Positions 35,130 to 44,927 of a stretch of 64,000 bases of DNA are shown one piece after another. Position numbers and translations under genes: made by a program. The first letter of the stretch is position 1. Every line of letters starts with the position of its first letter. Origin of the DNA: Halanaerobiales bacterium (GTDB lineage Bacteria; Bacillota; Halanaerobiia; Halanaerobiales; Halanaerobiaceae); the NCBI GenBank assembly GCA_016278485.1, contig JADQBT010000013.1, positions 108,183 to 172,182 of the forward strand, given 5' to 3'. The notes under the pieces are model-generated. The model had not been told where the DNA came from. It was given only the letters and a program-made list of their open reading frames with translations, and made no database searches.

Positions 35130-36968
35130 CTATAAGGGAACTTGTTTTACCTCGCCTTGATCTTCTACAAAAGCGGACCGACTAAGCTCTTTTTTGACAT
35201 GATATTGTGAGGAACCAATCATAAACTTAACACCTGAAAAAACTTTCTGATTAACCTTAATTCGACCTTTTTTAGTTTCAGAAATAATCTCCTTTAGTTC
35301 TTCTAACTCAGCTTCTTCAGTCTCCATATTCTGACTGAGACGCCGTTCTGTTTGTTTCAATTTATAAAACATATTTTCTTTATCTGCCGGTAATTTACCC
35401 AGACTCTCTTTCATTTTTTCCAATAATTGCAGTGCTTTTTTAGCCTTTATTAGATTTGTTTTTTCTTCTTCCACTTTAGTAGATAACTCATGATATCTAC
35501 TTTTGCGTTCTGGCGGCAAACCCACATCAAGGACAGTGGAAGTGGCTAAAGTAGAACCAATTACGTTAGCTTCAACCTCAGAACCTGCTTTTGTAATACC
35601 GCCTACCAGCAAACCTTTCTTAGCTTTAATTTCAATCCTTTCAGCTGCACTTAGATCACTATGCATCACTGCATCCTGAATAAAGATACTACCGCCAGCT
35701 TTGACATAACCATTTTCAACAAACTTAATTTTAACATCTCCGCCAGCATCAATTTTACCTTTGTCTTTCCCCACAAAACCTTTCTGAATTACCAGATCAC
35801 CAGTACATTTAATTGTGGCAGCAGAAACAAAACCTCGTATTTCAACATTACCTTCGGCTTTAACTGAAAACCCTTCTTGGACATTGCCTTTAATAATAAC
35901 ATTACCGAGAAAATCTATATTACCTGTAGAAAGATCAATATCCCCGGAAACTTCATGTACCGGCAAAACATGTACTTTCTTACCATCTTTAACAACTTGT
36001 CCCGCAATCTTTGCAATAAGTGTAAACTCATCTTTTGCCTCTACATTTTTCCCAGAGGGTAGATCTAAATGTTTAGGTTTAACCGGTGGAATGTTTTCAC
36101 CAGTAACTGCTTTTCCAGCTAATCCTTCTTTTTCTGGAATTAGTTTTAAGATTACATCACCTGGTTGAACATTATTGATTAATCCTAAGTCAAAGAAATC
36201 AATAGACCCATCATCTCTTTCAGTTCCAACAGAATCTTTTTCAAAATCGTAATGAAATATGTACTCTGCATCCTTACCTGGTTCTGACTCATCACCGGTT
36301 GCAATAAGCAGATGATTTATTTTTTTGCGGTGCTTAATGACTTTTTGAATTTCTTCACGAAGAATGCCATATTTAACACCGGCTTCCTGCAATTTATTCA
36401 TAATATCTTCTTTAGTAACTTTTTTCCCACCTAATGCCGGCGTATAGCTTAAAAAAGCAGAAAGTTTATCTTTACTAATCTCAATATCTAATCTTGCATC
36501 TTCATCTAATTCAGGTTTCCTGGGAGCAATTCTTACCCATTCTCCCTGCATGGCCTGAACTTCCTTTTGTATATCCGGCCAATTTATCTCTTCAATCTTC
36601 TTTTTTTCTAAAAATTCCTTAACTTTAAGAAAAGAAACTGCCTTACCTTTGCCTTCAGGAGGTAATATTTTAATAAAGATACCCTGTTCAACAACTCTAA
36701 ACTCGAAATCACCTTCTACACTAATTTCCTGACTTGTAGCAAGAATCCGTTCCTCTCTTTTGCTCAATTGGGAACTATCATTTTTTAAGTTAATCTGATA
36801 GATATTATTTTCATTACCAAACCAGAGAACTTTCTTCCCTTTTTTTAGTAATTTAATCTGTAAATCTTCAACTTTAACTTGATTTCCAGTCTGCTTGGAA
36901 AGTTTCTTGCTAGCAAGCTGTAAGGCTTCTTCTTTATTTTTTGCTTCTAATTTTAAATCTACTCTCAT
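35130..36968 (-). CDS. FapA family (DUF342) polymer-forming protein
   Basis: About 612 residues. The N-terminal ~60 residues resemble a Jag-N type domain ('EEALQLASKKLSKQTGNQVK'). The middle (about 230-500) is the FapA/DUF342 beta-helix with repeated 'GNVEIRGFVSA', 'GDVKIKFVENG', 'GSIFIQDAV' units. A coiled coil (about 500-580) follows. Family members occur in Firmicute and vibrio motility or chemotaxis loci and are cytoplasmic; the role is poorly known. The start is ATG 36968 after AGGAGG; the longer frame from 37019 overlaps sigD and lacks a ribosome site. Confidence 0.8.
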   Translation of the reverse strand: MRVDLKLEAKNKEEALQLASKKLSKQTGNQVKVEDLQIKLLKKGKKVLWFGNENNIYQINLKNDSSQLSKREERILATSQEISVEGDFEFRVVEQGIFIKILPPEGKGKAVSFLKVKEFLEKKKIEEINWPDIQKEVQAMQGEWVRIAPRKPELDEDARLDIEISKDKLSAFLSYTPALGGKKVTKEDIMNKLQEAGVKYGILREEIQKVIKHRKKINHLLIATGDESEPGKDAEYIFHYDFEKDSVGTERDDGSIDFFDLGLINNVQPGDVILKLIPEKEGLAGKAVTGENIPPVKPKHLDLPSGKNVEAKDEFTLIAKIAGQVVKDGKKVHVLPVHEVSGDIDLSTGNIDFLGNVIIKGNVQEGFSVKAEGNVEIRGFVSAATIKCTGDLVIQKGFVGKDKGKIDAGGDVKIKFVENGYVKAGGSIFIQDAVMHSDLSAAERIEIKAKKGLLVGGITKAGSEVEANVIGSTLATSTVLDVGLPPERKSRYHELSTKVEEEKTNLIKAKKALQLLEKMKESLGKLPADKENMFYKLKQTERRLSQNMETEEAELEELKEIISETKKGRIKVNQKVFSGVKFMIGSSQYHVKKELSRSAFVEDQGEVKQVPL

Positions 36969-36981
36969 CTTGAAATTCCTC

Positions 36982-37755
36982 CTAAAGAAACTGCCCTTTT
37001 TTTCGACTAAGAAAACCACGAAGACGATTAACTGCCTTTTTATGTATCTGAGAAATCCGGGCAGGTGTTAAATCAAGAATCTCGGCTATTTCCTGCTGGG
37101 TTACTTCTTCATAATAATAAAGACTAACTACAATTTTTTCTTGCTCTGATAACCTAGCTATAGCCGTTGCTAGGACTTCCAGTGATTCTTCTTGTTGATA
37201 GACCTGGTCCGGTTCTTTGGTAGGAGTATCCTGTAAAGTATCAAGAATCTGTTGGTCTTCACCTAAGAACTGATAGATTGAAACCCAATTAGCACTTTCA
37301 ATTCGCTTTTTAACCTCTTTAATCCGGTATGCTTCCAGACCAGTCTTTTGCGTTATCTCTTGAGCAGATGGTTTATGTCCCAATTTCCTGGTTAATTCTT
37401 CTTCTGCCTGTTTGATTCTCTTGCCTTCACGTCGGATATTATGTGGCAGCCAGTCCAGCTTGCGTAGATAATCAATAATTTCACCACGGACCCGACGACT
37501 GGCATAAGTACTAAACTTAATACCAAGTTGGTAATCAAATTTAGAAAATGCATCTAATAATCCCAGCACGCCTACGCTTTCCAGATCATCTACTTCTATA
37601 AAATCAGGGATCACCATTTTTATGCGGCCTGCCTGGTATTTTACAAGTGATAAATGCTTTTCAATTAATTTTTCCCTGGCTTTTAAATCATTTTCTTCTT
37701 TATATTTATGCCATAATGAATAATCTTCAATTTTTTTATAATCAGTATCAGCCAT
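36982..37755 (-). CDS. sigD: Flagellar sigma factor SigD/FliA (sigma-28)
   Basis: 257 residues of the FliA/WhiG family. Region 2: 'FIEVDDLESVGVLGLLDAFS' and 'GIKFSTYASRRVRGEIIDYL'. Region 3: 'LPHNIRREGKRIKQ'. Region 4: 'EVTQQEIAEILDLTPARISQ'. It directs late flagellar and chemotaxis genes. ATG 37755 follows AAGGAG. Placement near the end of the fla operon after flhA-flhF-flhG matches B. subtilis. No flgM anti-sigma gene is in the window, and I found no clear sigma-28 promoter here. Confidence 0.94.
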   Translation of the reverse strand: MADTDYKKIEDYSLWHKYKEENDLKAREKLIEKHLSLVKYQAGRIKMVIPDFIEVDDLESVGVLGLLDAFSKFDYQLGIKFSTYASRRVRGEIIDYLRKLDWLPHNIRREGKRIKQAEEELTRKLGHKPSAQEITQKTGLEAYRIKEVKKRIESANWVSIYQFLGEDQQILDTLQDTPTKEPDQVYQQEESLEVLATAIARLSEQEKIVVSLYYYEEVTQQEIAEILDLTPARISQIHKKAVNRLRGFLSRKKGQFL

Positions 37756-37772
37756 CTACACCCGCTCCTTAA

Positions 37773-38081
37773 TTAGGATTCATCATCTATTTCGAGAACT
37801 GGCGGTTCTAAAGGACTGAACTCTTTTTGGCGGAGTTCCTTTTCTTCATTTTCTTCTGCCATCAGTTGGGCCATTTCTTCTTGCTCTTTCTGGTCTTTAC
37901 TCTGTCTAACTACTTCAAGTACTAACTTTAAGCATGTACCAGCTAGAAACAATAGCATAAATGTGATTAGACCTTTATATAATATAAATTTAAGTGGTTG
38001 TCCTCTCACTAAACTAATCAGAACTACCAATAAATAACTGAAACTGCCTACCAAGAAACCACTCTGTAAATATTTTTTCAT
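37773..38081 (-). CDS. Unknown membrane protein, 102 residues
   Basis: Two membrane helices (about 8-25 and 34-55) are followed by a charged, probably cytoplasmic tail rich in Glu and Gln. The ATG at 38081 follows the PilZ gene stop directly and 17 bases precede sigD, so it is part of the operon. I recognise no family. Similar two-helix proteins sit between ypfA-like and sigD genes in related clusters, but their role is not known to me. Confidence 0.55.
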   Translation of the reverse strand: MKKYLQSGFLVGSFSYLLVVLISLVRGQPLKFILYKGLITFMLLFLAGTCLKLVLEVVRQSKDQKEQEEMAQLMAEENEEKELRQKEFSPLEPPVLEIDDES

Positions 38082-38729
38082 CTATAACAATCCTTTTTGC
38101 CGTAACCGCCGCTGAGTAGCAAACAACCACTGCACTATATCTTCTTTAATCTGTCGGTCCAGATTTACAAATTTAATGCCAACTGCTTTTGTATCATTTG
38201 CCATCGAATAATCTTTTACCACCCGGCCAAAAATTGGTATCTCAGCGAGGTCACCAATTGCTATGTATAACTCAAGCAATGTTTCTTTTTTAAGCTTTTC
38301 CTCAACAATGATTTTAACTCCTCCAGCACTAATATCGCTGGTCACTGTTTCTTTAAAATCGTCTATTGGTTCAAGATCCGCATCAAGCTGACGATATTTA
38401 ATATCTTCCTGAACCTCGAGTCGAAAAAAATTTCTACGTTGAATCCTGACTAGTTCGCCGGTTGGCTCAACAATTAATTCAGGTAGATGCCCACCTACCC
38501 GTTCTTTAACTTTAACCGGCAGCTTAAAGGCTGCCCGATCATCAGTATAAAACAATAATAAATTGGCATTAACTCTAAGTGGAAGCAGATCTCCTTTATA
38601 GAAAGGTGTTAGTATTTTGATGCTATCTTTGTTTATCTCTGCTACTTTGCTATCATAACTTCCTTGATATGTTCCTTCTTTAACCTCAACCTCAAGTTTT
38701 GCATCTATTTTTAATCCTTTGAGATCCAT
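38082..38729 (-). CDS. PilZ domain flagellar brake protein (YcgR-type)
   Basis: 215 residues. The N-terminal half (about 1-95) is a YcgR-like domain. The C-terminal half is a PilZ domain that binds cyclic di-GMP, with the required RxxxR in 'QRRNFFRLEV' (near residue 105) and DxSxxG in 'TSDISAGGVKI' (near 140). Both motifs are intact. Such proteins slow the motor when c-di-GMP is high. ATG 38729 follows TAGGAGG. It sits between flhG and sigD. Confidence 0.87.
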   Translation of the reverse strand: MDLKGLKIDAKLEVEVKEGTYQGSYDSKVAEINKDSIKILTPFYKGDLLPLRVNANLLLFYTDDRAAFKLPVKVKERVGGHLPELIVEPTGELVRIQRRNFFRLEVQEDIKYRQLDADLEPIDDFKETVTSDISAGGVKIIVEEKLKKETLLELYIAIGDLAEIPIFGRVVKDYSMANDTKAVGIKFVNLDRQIKEDIVQWLFATQRRLRQKGLL

Positions 38730-38739
38730 TATCTTCCTC

Positions 38740-39612
38740 CTACTCCCGATTGAGAACTCCAGCTACCCGGTAGAGAAATCCCTTTAAGCCGCGAGCCGGG
38801 ACAACATTTTTACGGTCCAGGATTTTAGCTGCTATATCTCTAAATGCATAGCTTGCTTTACTGTTAGGGTAGTTATCTATAAAAGCCTGTTGTTTTTTTA
38901 AGGCCTGGCTAAATTGTCGGTCAAATGGTATGACTCCAATTAAATTTATCGTTATATCTATGTATTCTTGAATAACCCGCTGAATCCTCCCGGAAACTTG
39001 TCTTCCTTCTTTTTCCGATTCAATCTGATTTACAAGCAAACTTAGATTTAATTTTTTTCGATAATTACTAAGTATCTTCACCAGACTATAAACATCCATT
39101 ATAGAAGAAGGTTCAGGTGTTGTTATTAAAAAAGTTTCATCTGCTGCCAACACGAAATTAATCACATTATTGCTGGCTCCAGCACCTACATCTAACATTA
39201 TTATATCATAGTTCTTTTCGATATGCGATGCAGAGGAAAGAAGATGAGCTACCTGCTGTTGATTTAGTCCAAAGATACTATTATCAGCTGTTGTACCGGC
39301 AAGTATATCTATTCCGGCGGGACCTTCTGTAATTGCCTCTTGAAAGGTAGCCCGTTCTGCAATAATATCCCCTAGGTTTTTGTCAGGCTTAATTCCTAAA
39401 GCCACATCAACATTGGCAGTCCCTAGATCAGCATCAATAATCAAAACCCTACAATCTAAGTCCTGTAGAGCAATTGCCACATTAATACTGAAACTAGTTT
39501 TACCTACACCGCCTTTTCCGCTAGCAACAGCAATAATTCTGCTTTTTTGCTCAACTGTCACCTGCTTGTTTTTTGCAGCTAGTGCACGCAGACCTGCTGC
39601 CTGATCATACAT
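38740..39612 (-). CDS. flhG: Flagellar number regulator FlhG (MinD-like ATPase)
   Basis: About 290 residues with the deviant Walker A 'VASGKGGVGKTSFSINVAIA' near residue 27, 'RVLIIDADLGTANVDVALG' and 'DIIMLDVGAGAS', all typical of MinD/ParA ATPases. With FlhF it sets flagellar position and number at the membrane. The preferred start is ATG 39612, six bases after AGGTG, overlapping flhF by 8 bases. Confidence 0.93.
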   Translation of the reverse strand: MYDQAAGLRALAAKNKQVTVEQKSRIIAVASGKGGVGKTSFSINVAIALQDLDCRVLIIDADLGTANVDVALGIKPDKNLGDIIAERATFQEAITEGPAGIDILAGTTADNSIFGLNQQQVAHLLSSASHIEKNYDIIMLDVGAGASNNVINFVLAADETFLITTPEPSSIMDVYSLVKILSNYRKKLNLSLLVNQIESEKEGRQVSGRIQRVIQEYIDITINLIGVIPFDRQFSQALKKQQAFIDNYPNSKASYAFRDIAAKILDRKNVVPARGLKGFLYRVAGVLNRE

Positions 39613-40657
39613 CACAATCACCTAATAAATAATCAATTAAACAATCTGTTTCTGCCTCTTTAATATCATCTGGGACATTCTGTCCAATCGTTAGATATGA
39701 AAAAGGCAAATTCTGTTCATACTTTAAATTAATTAAGTTACCAAAACTATTTGTTTCGTCAAGTTTGGTTAAAATCATCTTATCCGGTTCTAATTGACCA
39801 AAATTATCAACAATCATTGCCAGTACATCATCTTTCATACCAGGAGAAAGTAGCAGATGTATTTCATCAACTAATTCATGGTCGGTAAAGTTTCGCAGCC
39901 TCCCTAACTGAATTTTATCATTCCAACTACTGCCTGGTGTATCAACTAAAACCAGATCAAAATCTGCAAATTTTTCGTTTAGAGTTGAGGCCAGTTCTTC
40001 TTGATTATAGACAACTTGGAGTGGAATATCGATAATATCACTATATGTCTCTAACTGTTGTACTGCCGCAATTCGATAAGTATCTGCTGTAATCAGTCCA
40101 ACTTGATAATTTTCTTCAAGAGCAAAATGAGCTGCTATTTTAGCAATGGTAGTAGTCTTGCCGACTCCAGTTGGTCCAATAAAAGCAACCACTTTCTGAC
40201 CATTTTCTAAATCAATTGGAGCTGGATTGCCAAAAAAGTTGCGCAAATAATCACGTACCTGGGCTGAGAGTAATTCTCTATCATCTTTCCTCTCTTGTAG
40301 GGAAATGACTAATTCTTTAGCAAACTCACTATTAACTCCTTCTTCACAAAAATGCATAAAAAGGCGGGCCAGTTCTGGTGAAAGATTATCTACAAATTTT
40401 TCACTCTGCCAACTATAATTTAAATCACTCAACATCCCTTTTAATTCACTAATCTCCTGCAGAGCTTTGCTCTCACCAGCAATATCTTTATCTTCTAGAG
40501 CTGCAATTACTTCTACCTTTGCTTTGGTAAAAAAGCCGAGAAAACCACCAGTTTTGTATTTTCTGGTATTGATAATGATTGCATCTGCTCCCAGATCAGC
40601 CTTGACTTTAAATATTGTATCCTGAATTGTATCACCAGTATATTTTTTTACCTTCAT
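39605..40657 (-). CDS. flhF: Flagellar SRP-type GTPase FlhF
   Basis: 350 residues with an N-terminal basic region, the helical N domain and the G domain: 'VAFIGPTGVGKTTTIAKIAA' (P-loop, near 170), 'ITADTYRIAAVQQLETYSDI', 'DLVLVDTPG' and 'ILTKLDE'. FlhF marks the site of flagellar assembly. The ATG at 40657 directly follows the flhA stop. Confidence 0.94.
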   Translation of the reverse strand: MKVKKYTGDTIQDTIFKVKADLGADAIIINTRKYKTGGFLGFFTKAKVEVIAALEDKDIAGESKALQEISELKGMLSDLNYSWQSEKFVDNLSPELARLFMHFCEEGVNSEFAKELVISLQERKDDRELLSAQVRDYLRNFFGNPAPIDLENGQKVVAFIGPTGVGKTTTIAKIAAHFALEENYQVGLITADTYRIAAVQQLETYSDIIDIPLQVVYNQEELASTLNEKFADFDLVLVDTPGSSWNDKIQLGRLRNFTDHELVDEIHLLLSPGMKDDVLAMIVDNFGQLEPDKMILTKLDETNSFGNLINLKYEQNLPFSYLTIGQNVPDDIKEAETDCLIDYLLGDCDV

Positions 40658-42739
40658 TTAGGACACCGTCCCCAATACCTGTAAGTTTACATTAGATTCT
40701 AGTTCATTAAATGATAAGACAATGATTTCCGGAAAAGATCGGAAAGTTAATTCCTTCAGCGGTCTTCTAATCATTGGTGAAGTCAACACAATTGGATCAT
40801 GGCCCTGTTCCAGCAGAGTCTGTAAAGTGCTACCGATTTTCTCCAATAAGCCTTGGGCTCGTTGTGGATTAAGAGCAAAATAATTACCCTGATCTGACTG
40901 TTCTAATGATTGACTTAACTCATCTTCAAGTTGTGGATCAAGTGTAATCACATAGAGACTCTCATCACCTTCGGTAAAGAGATTTGTAATCTGTCGTGAA
41001 AGTGCCTGACGGACATACTCTGTCAGTACATTAACATCTTTTGTTTTTGGAGCATAATCTGCCAGTGTTTCAAAGATAGTTACCAGATTCCTAATCGGGA
41101 CCCCTTCCCAGAGTAGGTTCTGCAATACTTTCTGGATCTCACCCAAGGTCAATAGATCAGGTAATAACTCTCCTGTTACAGCAGGATACTCTTCTTCCAG
41201 ATTATCAACTAATTCTCTAACTTCTTGTCTGCCAAGTAATTCATAAGCATGTTCTTTAATTATTTCTGTTAAATGTGTTGCCATGACAGAAGGAGGATCA
41301 ACAATAGTATAGTTCGCCAGTTCAGCTTCTTCTTTCTGATTTTCATTGATCCAGATAGCAGGTGTACCAAAGGCTGGTTCCTGTGTCTCTATCCCATCAA
41401 CTTCCTGGGTAGTAATACCTGAATCAAGTGCGAGAAAATGATCTGGTAAAATTTCATACCGGCCTACTTCCACACCTCTTAACTTAATCCGATAGTTATT
41501 TGGTTCCAGTTGTAAGTTATCGAGAATGCGGACTGGTGGAACAATAATACCTAAATCAATCGCTGTCTGACGCCTAATCATGGCGACTCGGTCCAAAAAG
41601 TCTCCACCCTGTTCCGGTAAAACAAGTGAGATTAGATTATAGCCAACTTCAACTTCCATTGCATCTACTTTAATTAAATCAGATAACTCTTCCCGTTGGG
41701 GTGCTCGCTGTTGGGAGAGTTCTTCTTCACTAATTTCTTTTTCTTTTTCTGCCAACTTCTTACCTGAGACCATATTCATCATTAAATAACCACTTCCACC
41801 TACAATTAAAGCTAAGATTAAAAACGGAATGGTAGGTAGTCCAGGTACAAAACCTAGAATCATTAAAACACCAGCGGCAATCATCAGTGCTTTTGGTTCA
41901 CGCGCCAACTGGGTTGTAAGTTCTTTGGCTAAATTCTCTTCAGATGCTGCTCTAGTAACTACCATACCGGTAGCTGTTGAGATTAATAAAGCTGGAATCT
42001 GACTAACAAGTCCATCTCCAACTGTCAATAACGTATATGTCTGGGCAGCTTCCGCCAGTCCCAAACCCTGCTGAAAAACACCAATTACTAATCCACCGAT
42101 AATGTTGATAGCTGTAATGATAATTCCAGCAATAGCATCACCTTTAACAAATTTACTGGCACCATCCATAGCCCCATAAAAATCAGCTTCTTGCCTAATT
42201 TTCGCCCGCTGACTTTGGGCCTCTTTTTCACTAATAATGCCTGCATTCAAATCAGCATCTATACTCATCTGCTTACCAGGCATGGCATCAAGGGTAAAAC
42301 GCGCGGCAACTTCAGCAACTCGCTCTGCACCTTTGGTAATTACAATAAATTGAATAACAACCAGAATAATAAAGATTATAATTCCAACAACATAATTTCC
42401 ACCTACTACAAAATTACCAAAACTCATGATAATTCTGCCTGCATATCCCTGGCCAAGGATTAATCTGGTGGTCGAAACATTTAAAGCCAGACGAAAAAGT
42501 GTAGCAACTAATAAAAGTGATGGAAAAACAGAGACCTGTAAAGGTTCAGTAATATAAAGACTAACCAAAATAATAATCATCGAAAATGTTATGTTTGCAG
42601 TCAGCAGTAAATCCATCAAAAAGGTCGGCATCGGTATGATAAACATGACAACTATACCAACTACTGCAATTGCAAATAAGATATCTGTACTATTAGCTAA
42701 TTTGTTTAGCGGACTGTTCTGTTGAGCTGCTGGTGGCAC
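40658..42739 (-). CDS. flhA: Flagellar export apparatus protein FlhA
   Basis: About 693 residues: eight membrane helices (about 15-330) and a large cytoplasmic domain that docks export substrates. The FHIPEP family signature is clear ('SLLLVATLFRLALNVSTTRLIL', with 'RFTLDAMPGKQMSIDADLNAG'). The start is GTG 42739, four bases after GGAGGTGG; the TTG at 42757 precedes that site. It directly follows flhB and is followed without gap by flhF. Confidence 0.95.
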   Translation of the reverse strand: MPPAAQQNSPLNKLANSTDILFAIAVVGIVVMFIIPMPTFLMDLLLTANITFSMIIILVSLYITEPLQVSVFPSLLLVATLFRLALNVSTTRLILGQGYAGRIIMSFGNFVVGGNYVVGIIIFIILVVIQFIVITKGAERVAEVAARFTLDAMPGKQMSIDADLNAGIISEKEAQSQRAKIRQEADFYGAMDGASKFVKGDAIAGIIITAINIIGGLVIGVFQQGLGLAEAAQTYTLLTVGDGLVSQIPALLISTATGMVVTRAASEENLAKELTTQLAREPKALMIAAGVLMILGFVPGLPTIPFLILALIVGGSGYLMMNMVSGKKLAEKEKEISEEELSQQRAPQREELSDLIKVDAMEVEVGYNLISLVLPEQGGDFLDRVAMIRRQTAIDLGIIVPPVRILDNLQLEPNNYRIKLRGVEVGRYEILPDHFLALDSGITTQEVDGIETQEPAFGTPAIWINENQKEEAELANYTIVDPPSVMATHLTEIIKEHAYELLGRQEVRELVDNLEEEYPAVTGELLPDLLTLGEIQKVLQNLLWEGVPIRNLVTIFETLADYAPKTKDVNVLTEYVRQALSRQITNLFTEGDESLYVITLDPQLEDELSQSLEQSDQGNYFALNPQRAQGLLEKIGSTLQTLLEQGHDPIVLTSPMIRRPLKELTFRSFPEIIVLSFNELESNVNLQVLGTVS

Positions 42740-42766
42740 TATTCCACCTCCAATCAAGAATATTTT

Positions 42767-43828
42767 CTAACTATGATTATTCCGGTAAATAAAGGCTAAA
42801 ATTTCTGCAACCGCTTGGTAAAGATCAACTGGTATTTCCTGGCCAATCTCTGTCGCTTCATTTAAAGCTCTTGCCAATGGTTTGTTTTCAACAATTTCTA
42901 TTTCAAGTTCTTTTGCTTTTTCTCTTATTCTCTGGGCAACATAGCCTTCTCCTTTAGCAAGTACAACTGGTGCCTCCATATCTTCTAAATCATATTTTAT
43001 AGCAATCGCAATATGGGTTGGGTTAGTAATGACTACATCAGCGTCTTCCATCGCAGTCATCATCCGGTTTAAACTCATCTGTCGCTGTTTTTGGCGTCTC
43101 TGTTGTTTAACCTGTGGGTCGCCCTCCATCTGCTTGCGTTCTTCTTTGACCTCTTGTTTAGTCATCATCAAATTTTTGTTATGTTGCCAGCGTTGAAATA
43201 TATAATCTGCAACACCAATAAAAATCATTAAAATAATAACTTTAACTGCTATCCTCCAGATTAACTGGGCAACAAAGAGTAATCCAGCTTCAATACCTCT
43301 TTCCGGCAAAACTAACATCTCTGGCCAGGCCTGCCGCACTGTTGTAAAAGCAAGCCAACTAATCACACCTGCTTTTAGAAGTGATTTAGCTAATTCCATT
43401 AATGTTTTTGCTGAAAATATTTTTTTGACCCCACTGATAAAACTTATATTACTCAATTTTGGTTTAATTGCTTTAGCAGAAAAAAGCGGGCCAACCTGAA
43501 TTAAATTAATAAATCCACCCAAAATTCCCGCACCTAACATAATAGGACCAACTAATCTGGCAATATAATAAAATTGTTCCATAATCAAATTAAATCCATC
43601 TGCAGTATTAAAGTTCAAATTGTAATTTAAAGATAGTAATGCTGTCATCTGCACTTTCAAAGAATTAATCATGCCACCAATCATAAAATATAAGAGTAGA
43701 AAACTACCCAGCAGGGTAAAAGCAGAATTAAGTTCCTGGCTTTTAGCCACCTGTCCTTCTTCACGCGCTTTTCGCAACTTCCGCGGTGTGGGTCTTTCCG
43801 TCTTTTCACCAGAATCTCCTGCCGGCAT
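42767..43828 (-). CDS. flhB: Flagellar export switch protein FlhB
   Basis: 353 residues: four membrane helices (about 30-220) and a cytoplasmic tail with the self-cleaving NPTH motif in 'DADVVITNPTHIAIAIKYD' near residue 270. Cleavage switches export from rod/hook to filament substrates. The N-terminal 'EKTERPTPRKLRKAREEGQV' is typical. ATG 43828 follows AAAGGAGGG. Confidence 0.96.
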   Translation of the reverse strand: MPAGDSGEKTERPTPRKLRKAREEGQVAKSQELNSAFTLLGSFLLLYFMIGGMINSLKVQMTALLSLNYNLNFNTADGFNLIMEQFYYIARLVGPIMLGAGILGGFINLIQVGPLFSAKAIKPKLSNISFISGVKKIFSAKTLMELAKSLLKAGVISWLAFTTVRQAWPEMLVLPERGIEAGLLFVAQLIWRIAVKVIILMIFIGVADYIFQRWQHNKNLMMTKQEVKEERKQMEGDPQVKQQRRQKQRQMSLNRMMTAMEDADVVITNPTHIAIAIKYDLEDMEAPVVLAKGEGYVAQRIREKAKELEIEIVENKPLARALNEATEIGQEIPVDLYQAVAEILAFIYRNNHS

Positions 43829-43845
43829 CTAATCTCCCTCCTTTA

Positions 43846-44640
43846 TCAAGGAGCCATTAATTTAATCAACTGCATAAAATTCTTTATGTATTCATCAAAT
43901 AGATCTATATATAGATTTACAAAGACTGCCATCCCCATCACCAGAGTAACAAAACCAACTAGGATCTTTACGGGTAATCCAACTATAAAAATATTCATCT
44001 GTGGGATGGTTCTGGCCAAAAAACCGAAGATAATATCAGCAATAAAGATAGCAGCAACAACTGGTAAAGAAATTTGAAAAGCAATAATAAAAAGATCACC
44101 TGCTTTACGAAAAACAAACTGCCAGAGCTGATTACTAAAGATAATTTCTCCCGGTGGAACCATAGTAAAGGAACGATAAAGACCTCTTAGTAAAAAGTGG
44201 TGTCCATTAATAGCAAAAAAGATAATTGTACCTAATATATTATTAAACTGTCCAATTAAAGGAACAGTTAGGTTACTTATCGGGTCAAAAACATTTGCCA
44301 TAGCAAAAGCCATTCTCATATCAATAAACTGTCCGGCCAACTGTAAAGCTGAAAAGACCAATAAAATTATAAAACCAAGTATAAGTCCAAATAATAATTC
44401 TTTTAAAATAATCATCACGAGTCCAGCCGTTGATAATGGTAAAGCGATCTGCACCAACTCACTTACAGCCGGAAAGCTAACTAAAGCCAACATAAATGAA
44501 ATTCCTACTTTAATCCGCATCGGTATTATCCGACTGCTAAAAATAGGTGTAATCAAAAAGATACCAGCATATCTAATGAATATCAATAAAAATTTATAAG
44601 TATAATCAGTCAAAAAAGTAGCCAGATCCATCTCTATCAA
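43846..44640 (-). CDS. fliR: Flagellar export protein FliR
   Basis: About 264 residues with six membrane segments, the standard FliR size ('FLIFIRYAGIFLITPIFSSR', 'IDMRMAFAMANVFDPISN'). It is part of the FliPQR export gate. The start is TTG 44640 or ATG 44631; neither has an outstanding ribosome site. It lies five bases after fliQ and 17 before flhB. Confidence 0.94.
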   Translation of the reverse strand: MIEMDLATFLTDYTYKFLLIFIRYAGIFLITPIFSSRIIPMRIKVGISFMLALVSFPAVSELVQIALPLSTAGLVMIILKELLFGLILGFIILLVFSALQLAGQFIDMRMAFAMANVFDPISNLTVPLIGQFNNILGTIIFFAINGHHFLLRGLYRSFTMVPPGEIIFSNQLWQFVFRKAGDLFIIAFQISLPVVAAIFIADIIFGFLARTIPQMNIFIVGLPVKILVGFVTLVMGMAVFVNLYIDLFDEYIKNFMQLIKLMAP

Positions 44641-44644
44641 AATC

Positions 44645-44914
44645 CTAACCTATATATTCTGGAATTGAGCGGAATAAATTAGTTACAAAATTAAGCATCG
44701 TCGATAACATCCAGGGTCCAAAAAGACCAATTGAAATCAAAACTACTAATATTTTAGGAATAAAGGCCAGTGTTGCCTCCTGGATCTGAGTTGTAGCCTG
44801 AATAATCGCTACAATTAGTCCTGTTATCAAACCCGATAATAAGACAGGTGCAGCTACTATAATAATTGTATAAAGAGAGCTTTGTCCTATATCAATAATA
44901 ACTCCTGTATCCAT
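44645..44914 (-). CDS. fliQ: Flagellar export protein FliQ
   Basis: 89 residues with two membrane hairpin helices ('IIIVAAPVLLSGLITGLIVA', 'IIQATTQIQEATLAFIPKIL'), the exact size and motif of FliQ. It forms the export gate with FliP and FliR. ATG 44914 follows AAAAGGTGA. Confidence 0.95.
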   Translation of the reverse strand: MDTGVIIDIGQSSLYTIIIVAAPVLLSGLITGLIVAIIQATTQIQEATLAFIPKILVVLISIGLFGPWMLSTMLNFVTNLFRSIPEYIG

Positions 44915-44927
44915 CAGATCACCTTTT

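Noticed and set aside
36969..37019. Longer FapA-like frame overlapping sigD
   Set aside because: AGGAGG with ATG 36968 gives a proper start; the upstream extension lies in the sigD end and has no ribosome site.
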